The notes below the pieces were generated by a model. The model ran no database searches. It was given only the letters and a program-made list of their open reading frames with translations, and had not been told where the DNA came from. This document shows positions 1 through 6,349 of a stretch of 7,696 bases of DNA, piece after piece. The stretch spans positions 1-7,696 of the forward strand of contig JAHHRP010000088.1 in NCBI GenBank assembly GCA_020025735.1, written 5' to 3'. Each line of letters begins with the position of its first letter. Position 1 is the first letter of the stretch. Source of the stretch: Evtepia sp. (GTDB lineage Bacteria; Bacillota; Clostridia; Oscillospirales; Oscillospiraceae). The position numbers and the translations under genes are program-made.

Positions 1-411
1 TACCTGAATACATGGAATTCCCTTCCCCCTCATCGCCCCTCTGTTTTATCTACTTATTTGGGGAAAATTACGCGCAATGTAGCATTTGACCGTTTTCGTT
101 TTCGTCACGCGGAGAAGAGGGGAAACGGTGAAATCAATTTGGTGTTGGGTGAATTGGCAGAATGTGTATCTGATACAGATTGTGTAGAGGATGAAGTCAT
201 CAGGCATGAATTGATTCACGCCATAAATGCGTTTCTTTCTACGATATCAAAAAAGAACCGCGATATATTTCTCCTCAGATATTGGTATGTAATGCCCCTC
301 TCTGAAATTGGAAAGAAGTGTGGAATGACCAGCGGCAATGTATCGGTGACACTTAGCAGAGTGCGTAAAAAATTAAAACAGCATTTGAAAGAAGAGGGGT
401 ATGACCTATGA
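1..411 (+). CDS. ECF-like RNA polymerase sigma factor, 3' part (cut by window edge)
   Basis: The frame is open from base 1 and gives 136 visible residues before the TGA at 409-411, so the gene begins left of the window. The TTG at 58 is an internal Leu codon, not a start: the residues before it (YLNTWNSLPP, then PSVLSTYLGKITRN) read as conserved sigma-70 region 2 of this subfamily. Visible residues 1-40 hold the end of region 2, including the GKITRN/DRFRFR stretch expected around the -10-binding helices. An acidic linker follows at about 45-70. Residues 72-130 are region 4, with a helix-turn-helix (LSEIGKKCGMTSGNVSVTLS) for -35 recognition. The protein should direct core RNA polymerase to a small regulon. 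The next gene, overlapping by 4 bases, encodes a membrane protein that probably controls it. Family assignment is firm; target genes and signal are unknown. Confidence 0.87.
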   Translation, partial: YLNTWNSLPPHRPSVLSTYLGKITRNVAFDRFRFRHAEKRGNGEINLVLGELAECVSDTDCVEDEVIRHELIHAINAFLSTISKKNRDIFLLRYWYVMPLSEIGKKCGMTSGNVSVTLSRVRKKLKQHLKEEGYDL

Positions 412-1142
412 AGAAAGAAGATCTGTTCACTCTGCTTGGAGAGGTTGATGAACAGTACGCAGCGGAAGCCCTCAATGCAGATTCCCATACAAAAAAATCT
501 CCTTGGTTAAAATGGGGTGCAATGGCTGCTTGCCTGTGTTTGGTGATAATCGGCGCATATCTGACACAGAATAACGTCTATATACAGAAGGAACCTGGCA
601 TTAAGCAGCATGATATCAACGGTAGCGAAGTGGAACAAGAAACAAACCTTCCAGCAGAGCAGACCACCGATGCAAATAAAGATCCAGAACCGTCCGATGC
701 AGAAGACCGTCCCGCTGATGAGGGTGGTGTTTACCATGAGAATCACACTCATGAATTTTCCCCAAAAATGGCAGACATTTTCTGCGGTTCCTATGCCGAT
801 TCAAAGGGGCAGCTTGTGGTTATTTTGATGGAGGACACCCCCCAAAATCGCTCGACTGCCTGCAAGGAATTGGGCATCAAAGAGGACCTGGTTTCCTTCC
901 AGACAGGCACCTATTCCTTTCGGTATCTGACAGAATTGCAGAAAAAAATTTCGGAAGGAATGATTGAGAAGGAGTTCCCTTTTGTCGTGGCTTCCTCCAT
1001 CAATACAATCCGCAACCGAATTACAATCCATGTAACAACCAAGGATAAAACGCTCTTAAAGAACGTGCTGGCTTTGGATACAATCGGCGGCGCAATCGAA
1101 ATTCAGTTTTCTGAGGGCGGGAAAGGACCGCTGCTCGAATGA
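408..1142 (+). CDS. Probable membrane-anchored anti-sigma/sensor protein
   Basis: This 244-residue protein starts at an ATG that overlaps the sigma gene's stop (ATGA, 408-411), with AGAGGGG 8 bases upstream inside the sigma gene; the two are probably translationally coupled. Residues 1-32 form a short charged N-terminal tail (MKKEDLFTLLGEVDEQY...). About 33-53 is one hydrophobic membrane segment (WLKWGAMAACLCLVIIGAYL). About 60-115 is a low-complexity acidic, Gln/Pro-rich linker with a His-rich end (HENHTH). About 117-238 is a compact exported domain with alternating strands and helices. This fits a type II topology with the tail binding sigma in the cytoplasm and the domain sensing outside. 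I infer the anti-sigma role from position and topology; no zinc-binding (ZAS) motif is seen in the tail. It could instead be a co-regulated exported protein. I do not recognise a named domain. Confidence 0.68.
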   Translation: MKKEDLFTLLGEVDEQYAAEALNADSHTKKSPWLKWGAMAACLCLVIIGAYLTQNNVYIQKEPGIKQHDINGSEVEQETNLPAEQTTDANKDPEPSDAEDRPADEGGVYHENHTHEFSPKMADIFCGSYADSKGQLVVILMEDTPQNRSTACKELGIKEDLVSFQTGTYSFRYLTELQKKISEGMIEKEFPFVVASSINTIRNRITIHVTTKDKTLLKNVLALDTIGGAIEIQFSEGGKGPLLE

Positions 1143-1242
1143 GAACCATCATGCTGTTCGACCGCTCTGCTTGTCCTCACAGTTTAACTTTTAAAGGCTT
1201 TGCTTGATGGGTCCCATTTTGTTAAGGGCAGATGTAATATTC

Positions 1243-1284
1243 AAAAAAGCTGCTGGAACTTTCCTCTGAAAAGTTCCAGCAGCT
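1243..1284 (-). terminator. Intrinsic terminator of the leu operon
   Basis: A perfect 15-bp inverted repeat (AGCTGCTGGAACTTT at 1248-1262, its complement at 1270-1284) encloses a 7-base loop. On the - strand the stem runs straight into six U residues (A-run at 1243-1248 on +). It lies 64 bases beyond the leuB stop. On the + strand the stem is followed only by CTTTGCTATTTG, so it would be a weaker terminator for the convergent sigma/anti-sigma unit. No better + strand terminator is visible between 1143 and 1240. Confidence 0.88.
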
Positions 1285-1348
1285 CTTTGCTATTTGCTGC
1301 AACGCTCTTCTCGCATTAAGAGACATCCATAGCCTTCCTGCCAGCGTC

Positions 1349-2419
1349 TTAGAGTTCCCCTGCAATCCGGCGCCCCATCTCCGCGGTCCCCACCAAAATC
1401 CCCTCTCCAGCAAAGAGATCAGGGGTACGATATCCCTTGTCTAAAACCGCCTTGACCGCGTTCTCCACTGCGTCAGCTTCTTCACCCAGACCAAACGTAT
1501 AACGGAGCATCATTGCCGCTGAGAGAATCGTAGCCATGGGATTGGCCTTGTCCTGTCCCGCGATATCCGGTGCAGAACCATGGACTGGTTCATACATCCC
1601 AAAATTTCCTTGGGCCAGAGAAGCCGAAGGCAGCATCCCAATCGAGCCTGTGATCTGGCTGGCCTCATCAGAAAGGATGTCCCCAAAAATATTGCTGGTC
1701 ACAATCACATCAAACTGCCGGGGATTCCGCACCAACTGCATGGCAGCGTTATCCACATAGAGATTGTCCAGCGTGACCTCTGGGTAATCCTTTCCTACCT
1801 CGGCCACCACCCGCCGCCACAGGCGAGAAGATTCCAAGACATTGGCCTTATCCACACTGGTCACATGCCGATTCCGCTTCATAGCCATATCAAAGGCCAC
1901 CTTTGCAATGCGGCGGACCTCCTCCTCGGCGTACTGCTCTATATCATAGGCCGCAGGACCCAAGTCAGTGTCCTTCACCCCTTTTTCTCCAAAATAGATG
2001 CCTCCTGTCAGTTCCCGGACCACTACAATGTCCAGCCCCCCAGCCAAAATCTCAGGCTTGAGAGGAGATGCCTCTGCCAGCTGCTCAAACAGAAGCGCAG
2101 GCCGAAGATTGGCAAACAGTCCCAATGCTTTCCGCAGACCCAACAGCGCCCGCTCGGGCCGCTGGTCTCCCGGAAGATTGTCCCACTTCCAGCCACCCAC
2201 AGCCCCCAACAGGACAGCATCCGCAGCCTTGCACACTGCAATCGTCTCCTGGGGCAGACAGCTGCCAGTGGCATCAATGGCACAGCCACCAGCCAGAACT
2301 TTTTGATATTGGAACCGATGGCCAAACTTTTCCCCTACTTTATCCAGCACCAGCAGGGTCTGTTCGACTACGTCAGGGCCAATGCCGTCCCCAGGAATCA
2401 CTGCAAGTTGATACTCCAT
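1349..2419 (-). CDS. leuB: 3-isopropylmalate dehydrogenase
   Basis: This cytoplasmic enzyme oxidises and decarboxylates 3-isopropylmalate with NAD+ to 2-ketoisocaproate, the third step committed to leucine. At 356 residues it has normal family length. Visible signatures are the N-terminal IPGDGIGP (8-15), the substrate-binding arginines in LRKALGLFANLRP (R96, R106) and R135, catalytic Tyr142 (GGIYFGEKG) and Lys191 (SVDKANV), and metal-binding aspartates D223 (YVDNAAMQ), D247 and D251 (FGDILSDEAS). The adenine-binding loop is GSAPDIAGQDKANP (281-294); the Asp in it is the family's NAD-selecting residue. The ATG at 2419 follows AGGAGG (2431-2436 on +) by 11 bases, and that site lies inside the 3' end of leuD, 6 bases separating the two genes. 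It is the last gene of the operon. Confidence 0.97.
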   Translation of the reverse strand: MEYQLAVIPGDGIGPDVVEQTLLVLDKVGEKFGHRFQYQKVLAGGCAIDATGSCLPQETIAVCKAADAVLLGAVGGWKWDNLPGDQRPERALLGLRKALGLFANLRPALLFEQLAEASPLKPEILAGGLDIVVVRELTGGIYFGEKGVKDTDLGPAAYDIEQYAEEEVRRIAKVAFDMAMKRNRHVTSVDKANVLESSRLWRRVVAEVGKDYPEVTLDNLYVDNAAMQLVRNPRQFDVIVTSNIFGDILSDEASQITGSIGMLPSASLAQGNFGMYEPVHGSAPDIAGQDKANPMATILSAAMMLRYTFGLGEEADAVENAVKAVLDKGYRTPDLFAGEGILVGTAEMGRRIAGEL

Positions 2420-2425
2420 ATCGCC

Positions 2426-2920
2426 TTATGCCTCCTGTCTCTTTTTGATGTCGGCCATGAGACCGCCAGCCTGAATGATCTCCTTGATGAATTCCGGGAA
2501 GGGATTGGCCTGATAGGTCTCCCCCTTGGTGCCGTTTGTGATGAGTCCGGTGTCAAAGTCCACCGTGACCTCATCCCCATTTTCGATCTTTTCACTGGCC
2601 TCAGGACACTCCAGAATCGCAAGGCCAATGTTGATGGCGTTGCGATAGAAGATCCGGGCGAAGGTCTTGGCAATGACACAGGAAATTCCAGACTCCTTAA
2701 TGACCATGGGCGCATGTTCCCGGGAGGAGCCGCACCCAAAGTTGAATCCCCCCACCATCACATCGCCGCTTTTGACCACGTTCACAAAGTTTTTGTCAAT
2801 ATCCTCCATGCAGTGTGCAGCCAGTTCTTTCTTGTCCGCAATGTTCAGATACCGGGCAGGGATAATCACATCGGTGTCCACATTGTCTCCATATTTATGT
2901 ACAAATCCTTTTGCATTCAT
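2426..2920 (-). CDS. leuD: 3-isopropylmalate dehydratase, small subunit
   Basis: The small (swivel) subunit pairs with LeuC to form isopropylmalate isomerase, which converts 2- to 3-isopropylmalate through a 2-isopropylmaleate intermediate. The N-terminus MNAKGFVHKYGDNVDTDVII and the substrate-loop motif GCGSSREHAP are diagnostic. I chose the ATG at 2918-2920 (164 residues). A GTG at 2927-2929 would add only Met-Ser-Asn and abuts its only Shine-Dalgarno candidate, whereas AAAGGTG sits 8 bases from the ATG. The length matches the short (about 160-170 residue) LeuD class found with 420-residue LeuC proteins rather than the roughly 200-residue enterobacterial form. Homoaconitase small subunits are close relatives; the leu operon setting decides. 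It begins 5 bases after the leuC stop. Confidence 0.95.
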   Translation of the reverse strand: MNAKGFVHKYGDNVDTDVIIPARYLNIADKKELAAHCMEDIDKNFVNVVKSGDVMVGGFNFGCGSSREHAPMVIKESGISCVIAKTFARIFYRNAINIGLAILECPEASEKIENGDEVTVDFDTGLITNGTKGETYQANPFPEFIKEIIQAGGLMADIKKRQEA

Positions 2921-2925
2921 GTTAC

Positions 2926-4185
2926 TCACACCTTTCTCGGGTCAGCGATTACGCCAGCTACGGCAGAAGCCGCAGCCACAGCAGGGCTGGCCAGATAGAT
3001 TTCAGAGGTAATACCACCCATCCGGCCTACGAAGTTCCGATTGGTGGTAGCAACACACTTTTCCCCGTCGGCCATGACACCCATGTGTCCTCCCAGGCAT
3101 GGGCCGCAGGTGGGGGTAGAAACCGCACAGCCTGCATCAATGAAGGTACTCATATACCCCAGTTCGATGCACTGCTTAAAAATGTGCTGCGTGGCGGGCA
3201 TGACAATACACCGCACATGGTCAGCCACCTTCCTGCCCTGAAGGATCTTCGCCGCCACAGCCATATCCTCCAGCCGCCCATTGGTACAGGAGCCAATCAC
3301 CACCTGGTCGATTTTGATCTCGTCCACCTGAGAAATGGGGTGGGCATTTTCGGGCAGATGGGGAAATGCCACCGTAGGCTCGATTTTACACAGGTCGATC
3401 TCCACCGTCCGTACATACTCTGCATCAGGGTCTGCCTCATAAGCCGTGTAGGGGCGGTCCACCCGGCCATCCAAATAGGCCCGCGTGATCTCGTCTACGG
3501 GGAAGATGCCGTTCTTTGCCCCTGCCTCAATGGACATATTGGCAATGCACAGCCGATCCTCCATCGTCAGAGAGGATACCCCCTGTCCACAGTACTCCAG
3601 GCTTTGATACAATGCACCGTCCACACCAATCAAACCGATTAGATGCAGAATCACATCCTTCCCGCTGACCCAGGGTTGGAGTTTCCCCGTCAGGTGAACC
3701 CGAATGGCCTCAGGCACCTTGAACCAAGTCTCACCCGTCGCCATGCCCGCAGCCATATCCGTGGAGCCAACCCCAGTAGAAAAGGCGCCCAAGGCACCAT
3801 AGGTACAGGTATGGGAGTCGGCACCGATGATGCATTCTCCCGCTGCTACCAGTCCCTTCTCCGGCAACAGTGCGTGCTCCACGCCCATCTGCCCTACATC
3901 GTAGAAGTTGTCGATCTCAAATCGTTGGGCAAAGGTGCGACATTGGAGACACTGTTCAGCAGCTTTGATGTCCTTGTTGGGGGTAAAATGGTCCATGACC
4001 ATGGAAATTTTACTTTTATCAAAAACCCCAGTGAAGCCTTCCTTTTCAAACTCCCGGATGGCCACGGGGGATGTAATGTCGTTGCCCAGAACCATGTCCA
4101 GTTTGGCCCGGATGAGCTGGCCGGCCTTCACTTCCGGCAGGCCAGCGTGGGCAGCGAGGATTTTTTGTGTCATTGTCATTCCCAT
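2926..4185 (-). CDS. leuC: 3-isopropylmalate dehydratase, large subunit
   Basis: This is the large, iron-sulfur subunit of isopropylmalate isomerase (aconitase superfamily). At 419 residues it belongs to the shorter LeuC/HacA-like class, not the roughly 465-residue enterobacterial class, which agrees with the short LeuD beside it. The three 4Fe-4S cysteines are present: C300 in VIGSCTNGR, and C360 and C363 in PTCGPCLGGHMG. Other family motifs are MDHFTPNKD (64-72), the GADSHTCTYGALGAFSTGVG stretch (121-140) and GRMGG near the C-terminus. The ATG at 4185 has GAGGAGG 8 bases upstream; in-frame ATGs at 4179 and 4173 are less well spaced. Homoaconitase is the main alternative, and the operon context favours leucine synthesis. 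A labile cluster fits an anaerobic host. Confidence 0.96.
   Translation of the reverse strand: MGMTMTQKILAAHAGLPEVKAGQLIRAKLDMVLGNDITSPVAIREFEKEGFTGVFDKSKISMVMDHFTPNKDIKAAEQCLQCRTFAQRFEIDNFYDVGQMGVEHALLPEKGLVAAGECIIGADSHTCTYGALGAFSTGVGSTDMAAGMATGETWFKVPEAIRVHLTGKLQPWVSGKDVILHLIGLIGVDGALYQSLEYCGQGVSSLTMEDRLCIANMSIEAGAKNGIFPVDEITRAYLDGRVDRPYTAYEADPDAEYVRTVEIDLCKIEPTVAFPHLPENAHPISQVDEIKIDQVVIGSCTNGRLEDMAVAAKILQGRKVADHVRCIVMPATQHIFKQCIELGYMSTFIDAGCAVSTPTCGPCLGGHMGVMADGEKCVATTNRNFVGRMGGITSEIYLASPAVAAASAVAGVIADPRKV
2929..2935 (-). promoter_or_regulatory. Ribosome binding site that decides the leuD start
   Basis: On the - strand AAAGGTG lies 8 bases before the ATG at 2920. It directly abuts (and partly forms) the GTG at 2929, leaving no spacing for initiation there. 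It overlaps the last leuC codons (AAG GTG TGA). Confidence 0.7.
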
Positions 4186-4219
4186 AGGAAAAACCTCCTC
4201 TTTTAAGATAAGGGTATCC

Positions 4220-4239
4220 GATCAGATCGCCGTCTGATC
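4220..4239 (-). other. Small hairpin in the leuA-leuC gap
   Basis: GATCAGA (4220-4226) and its complement TCTGATC (4233-4239) form a 7-bp stem with a 6-base loop immediately after the leuA stop codon, in the operon's only sizeable internal gap (55 bases). No U-run follows on the - strand, so it is not a classical terminator. It could stabilise mRNA ends after processing or uncouple leuA from leuC translation; both are inferences. Confidence 0.4.
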
Positions 4240-4240
4240 T

Positions 4241-5941
4241 TCAGCCGTTGCTGCTGGTCGGAAAGAACTGCTTGACCTTGTTTTCCCGGTTCACAGCCGT
4301 TACCAGGGCATAAACCGAAGCCATTGTAATATCGCTGTCCACGCCAACACCCCAGAAGTGATTTCCTTCTTCATCGGCGATGACAACATAGGCTGAGGCC
4401 AAAGAGTCTGAATCCGTTTCCAGCGCGTGTTCTTCATAGTCCACGAACTGGTATTTGATGCTGGGATTGGCAATCTTCAGCACATTGCTCACCGCATCCA
4501 GCGGGCCATTGCCCCGGGCACTGAGATACATAATCTCATTTTGGATCGCCAATGTCACATCGGCCACTGTCTCACCGCGTTCTCGGACCCAAGAGATCTC
4601 TTGCACTGCGATCGGCAAATCTTTGTTCTGATACTCGTGCTGGAAGGCGATCAAAATCTCGTGGGGCGTGAGTTCCTTGTGGGCCTGGTCCGAGATTCCT
4701 TTGATAAAATAGCCCACCTCAGTCGCCATTTCCTTGGGCAGATCATAGCCAAAGTTGTGCTCCAGAATGTAAGAGATGCCGCCCTTGCCAGACTGACTGT
4801 TGATGCGGATCACATCCGTCTCATACTCTCGATTCACGTCGTGAGGGTCCAGAGGGAGATAGGGCACCGTCCAGAACGCCTCCTCCCCCTCTTCCCGGAA
4901 CTTCATCCCCTTGGAGATGGCATCCTGGTGGGAACCAGAAAAGGCCGCAAAGACCAAGTGTCCAGAATAGGGCTGCCGGTAGCCCACCGTCATCCCGGTA
5001 AGCTCCTCATAAAACTGGACGATTTTTGGCATATCAGAAAGATCCAGTTCTGGATCTACACCATGGGTGAACAAGTTCATGGCCATGGTGATGATGTCCA
5101 CATTGCCCGTCCGCTCCCCGTTTCCAAAAAGGGTACCCTCAATCCGGTCGCCGCCAGCCAGCAGCGCCAGTTCTCCGGCGGCCACAGCGGTGCCACGGTC
5201 ATTGTGAGGATGGATGGAGAGGATCACGTTCTCCCGATGGTGCAGATGCTTGCTCATGTACTCAATCTGCTGGGCATAAACGTGGGGCATGGACATTTCC
5301 ACAGTAGAGGGCAAGTTGATGATGACCTTCCGTTCTGGCCGGGGCTGCCAGACATCAATCACTGCGTTGCAGATCCGCAGGGCAAATTCCATCTCAGTGC
5401 CGGTAAAACTCTCCGGGGAATACTCAAAGCAGAAGTTGGTCTCAGGCATCTTGTTCGCGTATTCGTCAAACAGCCTGGCCCCAGCGACTGCAATATCCAC
5501 GATTTCATCCTCACGCATGCGGAAAACCTGCTGCCGCTGGGCAAAAGAGGTGGAGTTATACAGGTGAACCACCACATTCTTTGCTCCTTTCACGGCGGCA
5601 AAGGTCTTTTCAATGATGTGAGGGCGAGACTGGGTAAGCACTTGGATAGACACATCCTCTGGAATCATTTGCTCCTCAATGATGGTACGCAGGAATTCGT
5701 ACTCTGTCTCCGAAGCAGCAGGGAAGCCGACCTCAATCTCTTTAAATCCAACCTCCAGCAGGAAGCGGTAAAAGGCCAGTTTTTCCTCCAGATTCATGGG
5801 CGTGATGAGGGCTTGGTTGCCATCCCGCAGATCCACGCTGCACCAGGCAGGCGCCTTGGTCAGGCGATCCTTTTTGGTCCAGTCCATGCAGGTCTCTGGG
5901 GGCAGGTAATATCCGGGGCGGTACTTTTCAAAATGTTTCAT
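4241..5941 (-). CDS. leuA: 2-isopropylmalate synthase (yeast-type)
   Basis: It condenses 2-ketoisovalerate with acetyl-CoA to 2-isopropylmalate, the committed step to leucine. The 566 residues and the N-terminus (KYRPGYYLPPETCMDW, then APAWCSVDLRDGNQAL) mark the longer yeast/actinobacterial-type LeuA. The TIM-barrel domain (about 30-330) has the catalytic R39-D40 in DLRDGNQ and the metal ligands H244 and H246 (SIHPHNDRG), followed by GTLFGNGERTGN (269-280). The linker region carries FSGSHQDAI with H338, equivalent to the catalytic-assist His of this class. Residues from about 435 to the end form the C-terminal allosteric domain (SARGNGPLDAV, VGVDSDITMASVYALV), so leucine feedback inhibition is expected. 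The ATG at 5941 has GAAAGGA about 12 bases upstream, somewhat long spacing. It is first in the operon, behind the T-box leader. Confidence 0.97.
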   Translation of the reverse strand: MKHFEKYRPGYYLPPETCMDWTKKDRLTKAPAWCSVDLRDGNQALITPMNLEEKLAFYRFLLEVGFKEIEVGFPAASETEYEFLRTIIEEQMIPEDVSIQVLTQSRPHIIEKTFAAVKGAKNVVVHLYNSTSFAQRQQVFRMREDEIVDIAVAGARLFDEYANKMPETNFCFEYSPESFTGTEMEFALRICNAVIDVWQPRPERKVIINLPSTVEMSMPHVYAQQIEYMSKHLHHRENVILSIHPHNDRGTAVAAGELALLAGGDRIEGTLFGNGERTGNVDIITMAMNLFTHGVDPELDLSDMPKIVQFYEELTGMTVGYRQPYSGHLVFAAFSGSHQDAISKGMKFREEGEEAFWTVPYLPLDPHDVNREYETDVIRINSQSGKGGISYILEHNFGYDLPKEMATEVGYFIKGISDQAHKELTPHEILIAFQHEYQNKDLPIAVQEISWVRERGETVADVTLAIQNEIMYLSARGNGPLDAVSNVLKIANPSIKYQFVDYEEHALETDSDSLASAYVVIADEEGNHFWGVGVDSDITMASVYALVTAVNRENKVKQFFPTSSNG

Positions 5942-5966
5942 GGGAACACACGATCCTTTCCATGTC

Positions 5967-5994
5967 AGGCGGAGGGAATAAAAAAACTCCGCCT
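5967..5994. repeat. Inverted repeat between T-box terminator and leuA
   Basis: AGGCGGAG (5967-5974) and CTCCGCCT (5987-5994) are a perfect 8-bp inverted repeat around a 12-base spacer. In the leu mRNA the upstream arm is also the 3' arm of the T-box terminator, the terminator's U-run would be in the loop, and the downstream arm lies 6 bases before the leuA Shine-Dalgarno sequence. The structure therefore competes with the terminator hairpin. On the + strand the same repeat is followed by CTTTTTT and would look like a terminator, but no + strand gene feeds it. Confidence 0.6.
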
Positions 5995-6017
5995 CTTTTT
6001 TCTACAAAGAGACGAAG
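5980..6017 (-). terminator. T-box-regulated terminator upstream of leuA
   Basis: On the - strand CTTCGTCTCTTT (6017-6006) pairs with AAAGAGGCGGAG (5998-5987), 12 bp including two G-U pairs, with a 7-base loop, followed at once by seven U residues (5986-5980). Its 5' arm contains the CGUCUCU needed for the antiterminator, so the two structures are mutually exclusive. Confidence 0.87.
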
Positions 6018-6194
6018 ATCTTCTTTCTCCGCGGTACCACTCTTATTGACGTCCAACAACGCCCACTCAAATAGCTCGCACTCCGGGGTGAGACGCCAAC
6101 TCGCTCCATACGGTCTTGCACCAAACGACCGCTCTCTGCACTGGACCTTGAAAAGGCATATTCCCTTCATTGCACGACGGTATTCATTTTTGCT
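5980..6194 (-). ncRNA. T-box leader, leucine-tRNA responsive (CUC specifier)
   Basis: The - strand carries the T-box core AGAGTGGTACCGCGG at 6043-6029 and an intrinsic terminator beyond it. Stem I can be traced: GCA/TGC base pairs, a kink-turn-like ATGA/GGAG, GGG/CCC, a specifier loop with GTCTCA on its 3' side, then GCC/GGC, the AGAGAG bulge element, and a distal CGGTC/GACCG stem with loop GTTTGGTGCAA. The specifier triplet is CUC (6092-6090), a Leu codon followed by the usual purine. UGGU in the core would pair with a tRNA ACCA end. The antiterminator pairs AGAG...GCG with CGUCUCU (6014-6008), which is also in the terminator's 5' arm. Uncharged tRNA-Leu should therefore allow read-through into leuA. 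The 5' end is taken from the promoter and is approximate. Confidence 0.94.
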
Positions 6195-6200
6195 ATTTAC

Positions 6201-6229
6201 AGAATAGCCGATGCTTTTGCCTTTGTCAA
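6201..6229 (-). promoter_or_regulatory. Promoter of the leu operon
   Basis: A perfect -35 TTGACA (6229-6224) is separated by exactly 17 bases from TATTCT (6206-6201) on the - strand, a housekeeping-sigma promoter. Transcription would start near 6194, just before Stem I of the T-box. The position, after the hbd terminator and before the leader, makes leu an independent unit. Confidence 0.86.
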
Positions 6230-6298
6230 GTGGGCAGGCAGGTGAAATTTTCCACAAATCCCCGCACAAAATCTATGTCTTTTCCTGACAAAACAGCA

Positions 6299-6324
6299 CC
6301 GCCGCCCTGAAATCAGGGCGGCGG
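6299..6324 (-). terminator. GC-rich terminator-like hairpin after hbd
   Basis: CCGCCGCCCTGA (6299-6310) and its exact complement (6313-6324) form a 12-bp stem with almost no spacer, so the top pair(s) must open. It lies 25 bases past the hbd stop. The following - strand sequence is TGCTGTTTT, a broken U-run, so efficiency is uncertain. It separates hbd from the leu promoter. Confidence 0.65.
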
Positions 6325-6349
6325 CAGAAACCAGGTTTTTCCCGGAGGA

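Noticed and set aside
1205..1222. ATGGGTCCCATTTT as a + strand terminator for the sigma/anti-sigma unit
   Set aside because: A usable stem is only about 4 bp with a 3-base loop, too weak to call.
1580..2998. 472-codon open frame on the + strand opposite leuB and leuD
   Set aside because: It crosses two genuine - strand genes and their junction and has no recognisable protein features; a by-product of composition.
2926..4185. Homoaconitase/lysine pathway role for the LeuC/LeuD pair
   Set aside because: These families overlap in sequence, but the genes sit between leuA and leuB under a leucine T-box, so isopropylmalate isomerase is far more likely.
4427..6049. 540-codon open frame on the + strand opposite leuA
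   Set aside because: It lies antisense to an unmistakable leuA and its leader, and its translation shows no family motifs. Long antisense open frames arise from codon bias in GC-richer genes.
5928..6269. 113-codon open frame on the - strand across the T-box leader
   Set aside because: Its sequence is the structured T-box RNA itself, and its start lies upstream of the predicted transcription start.
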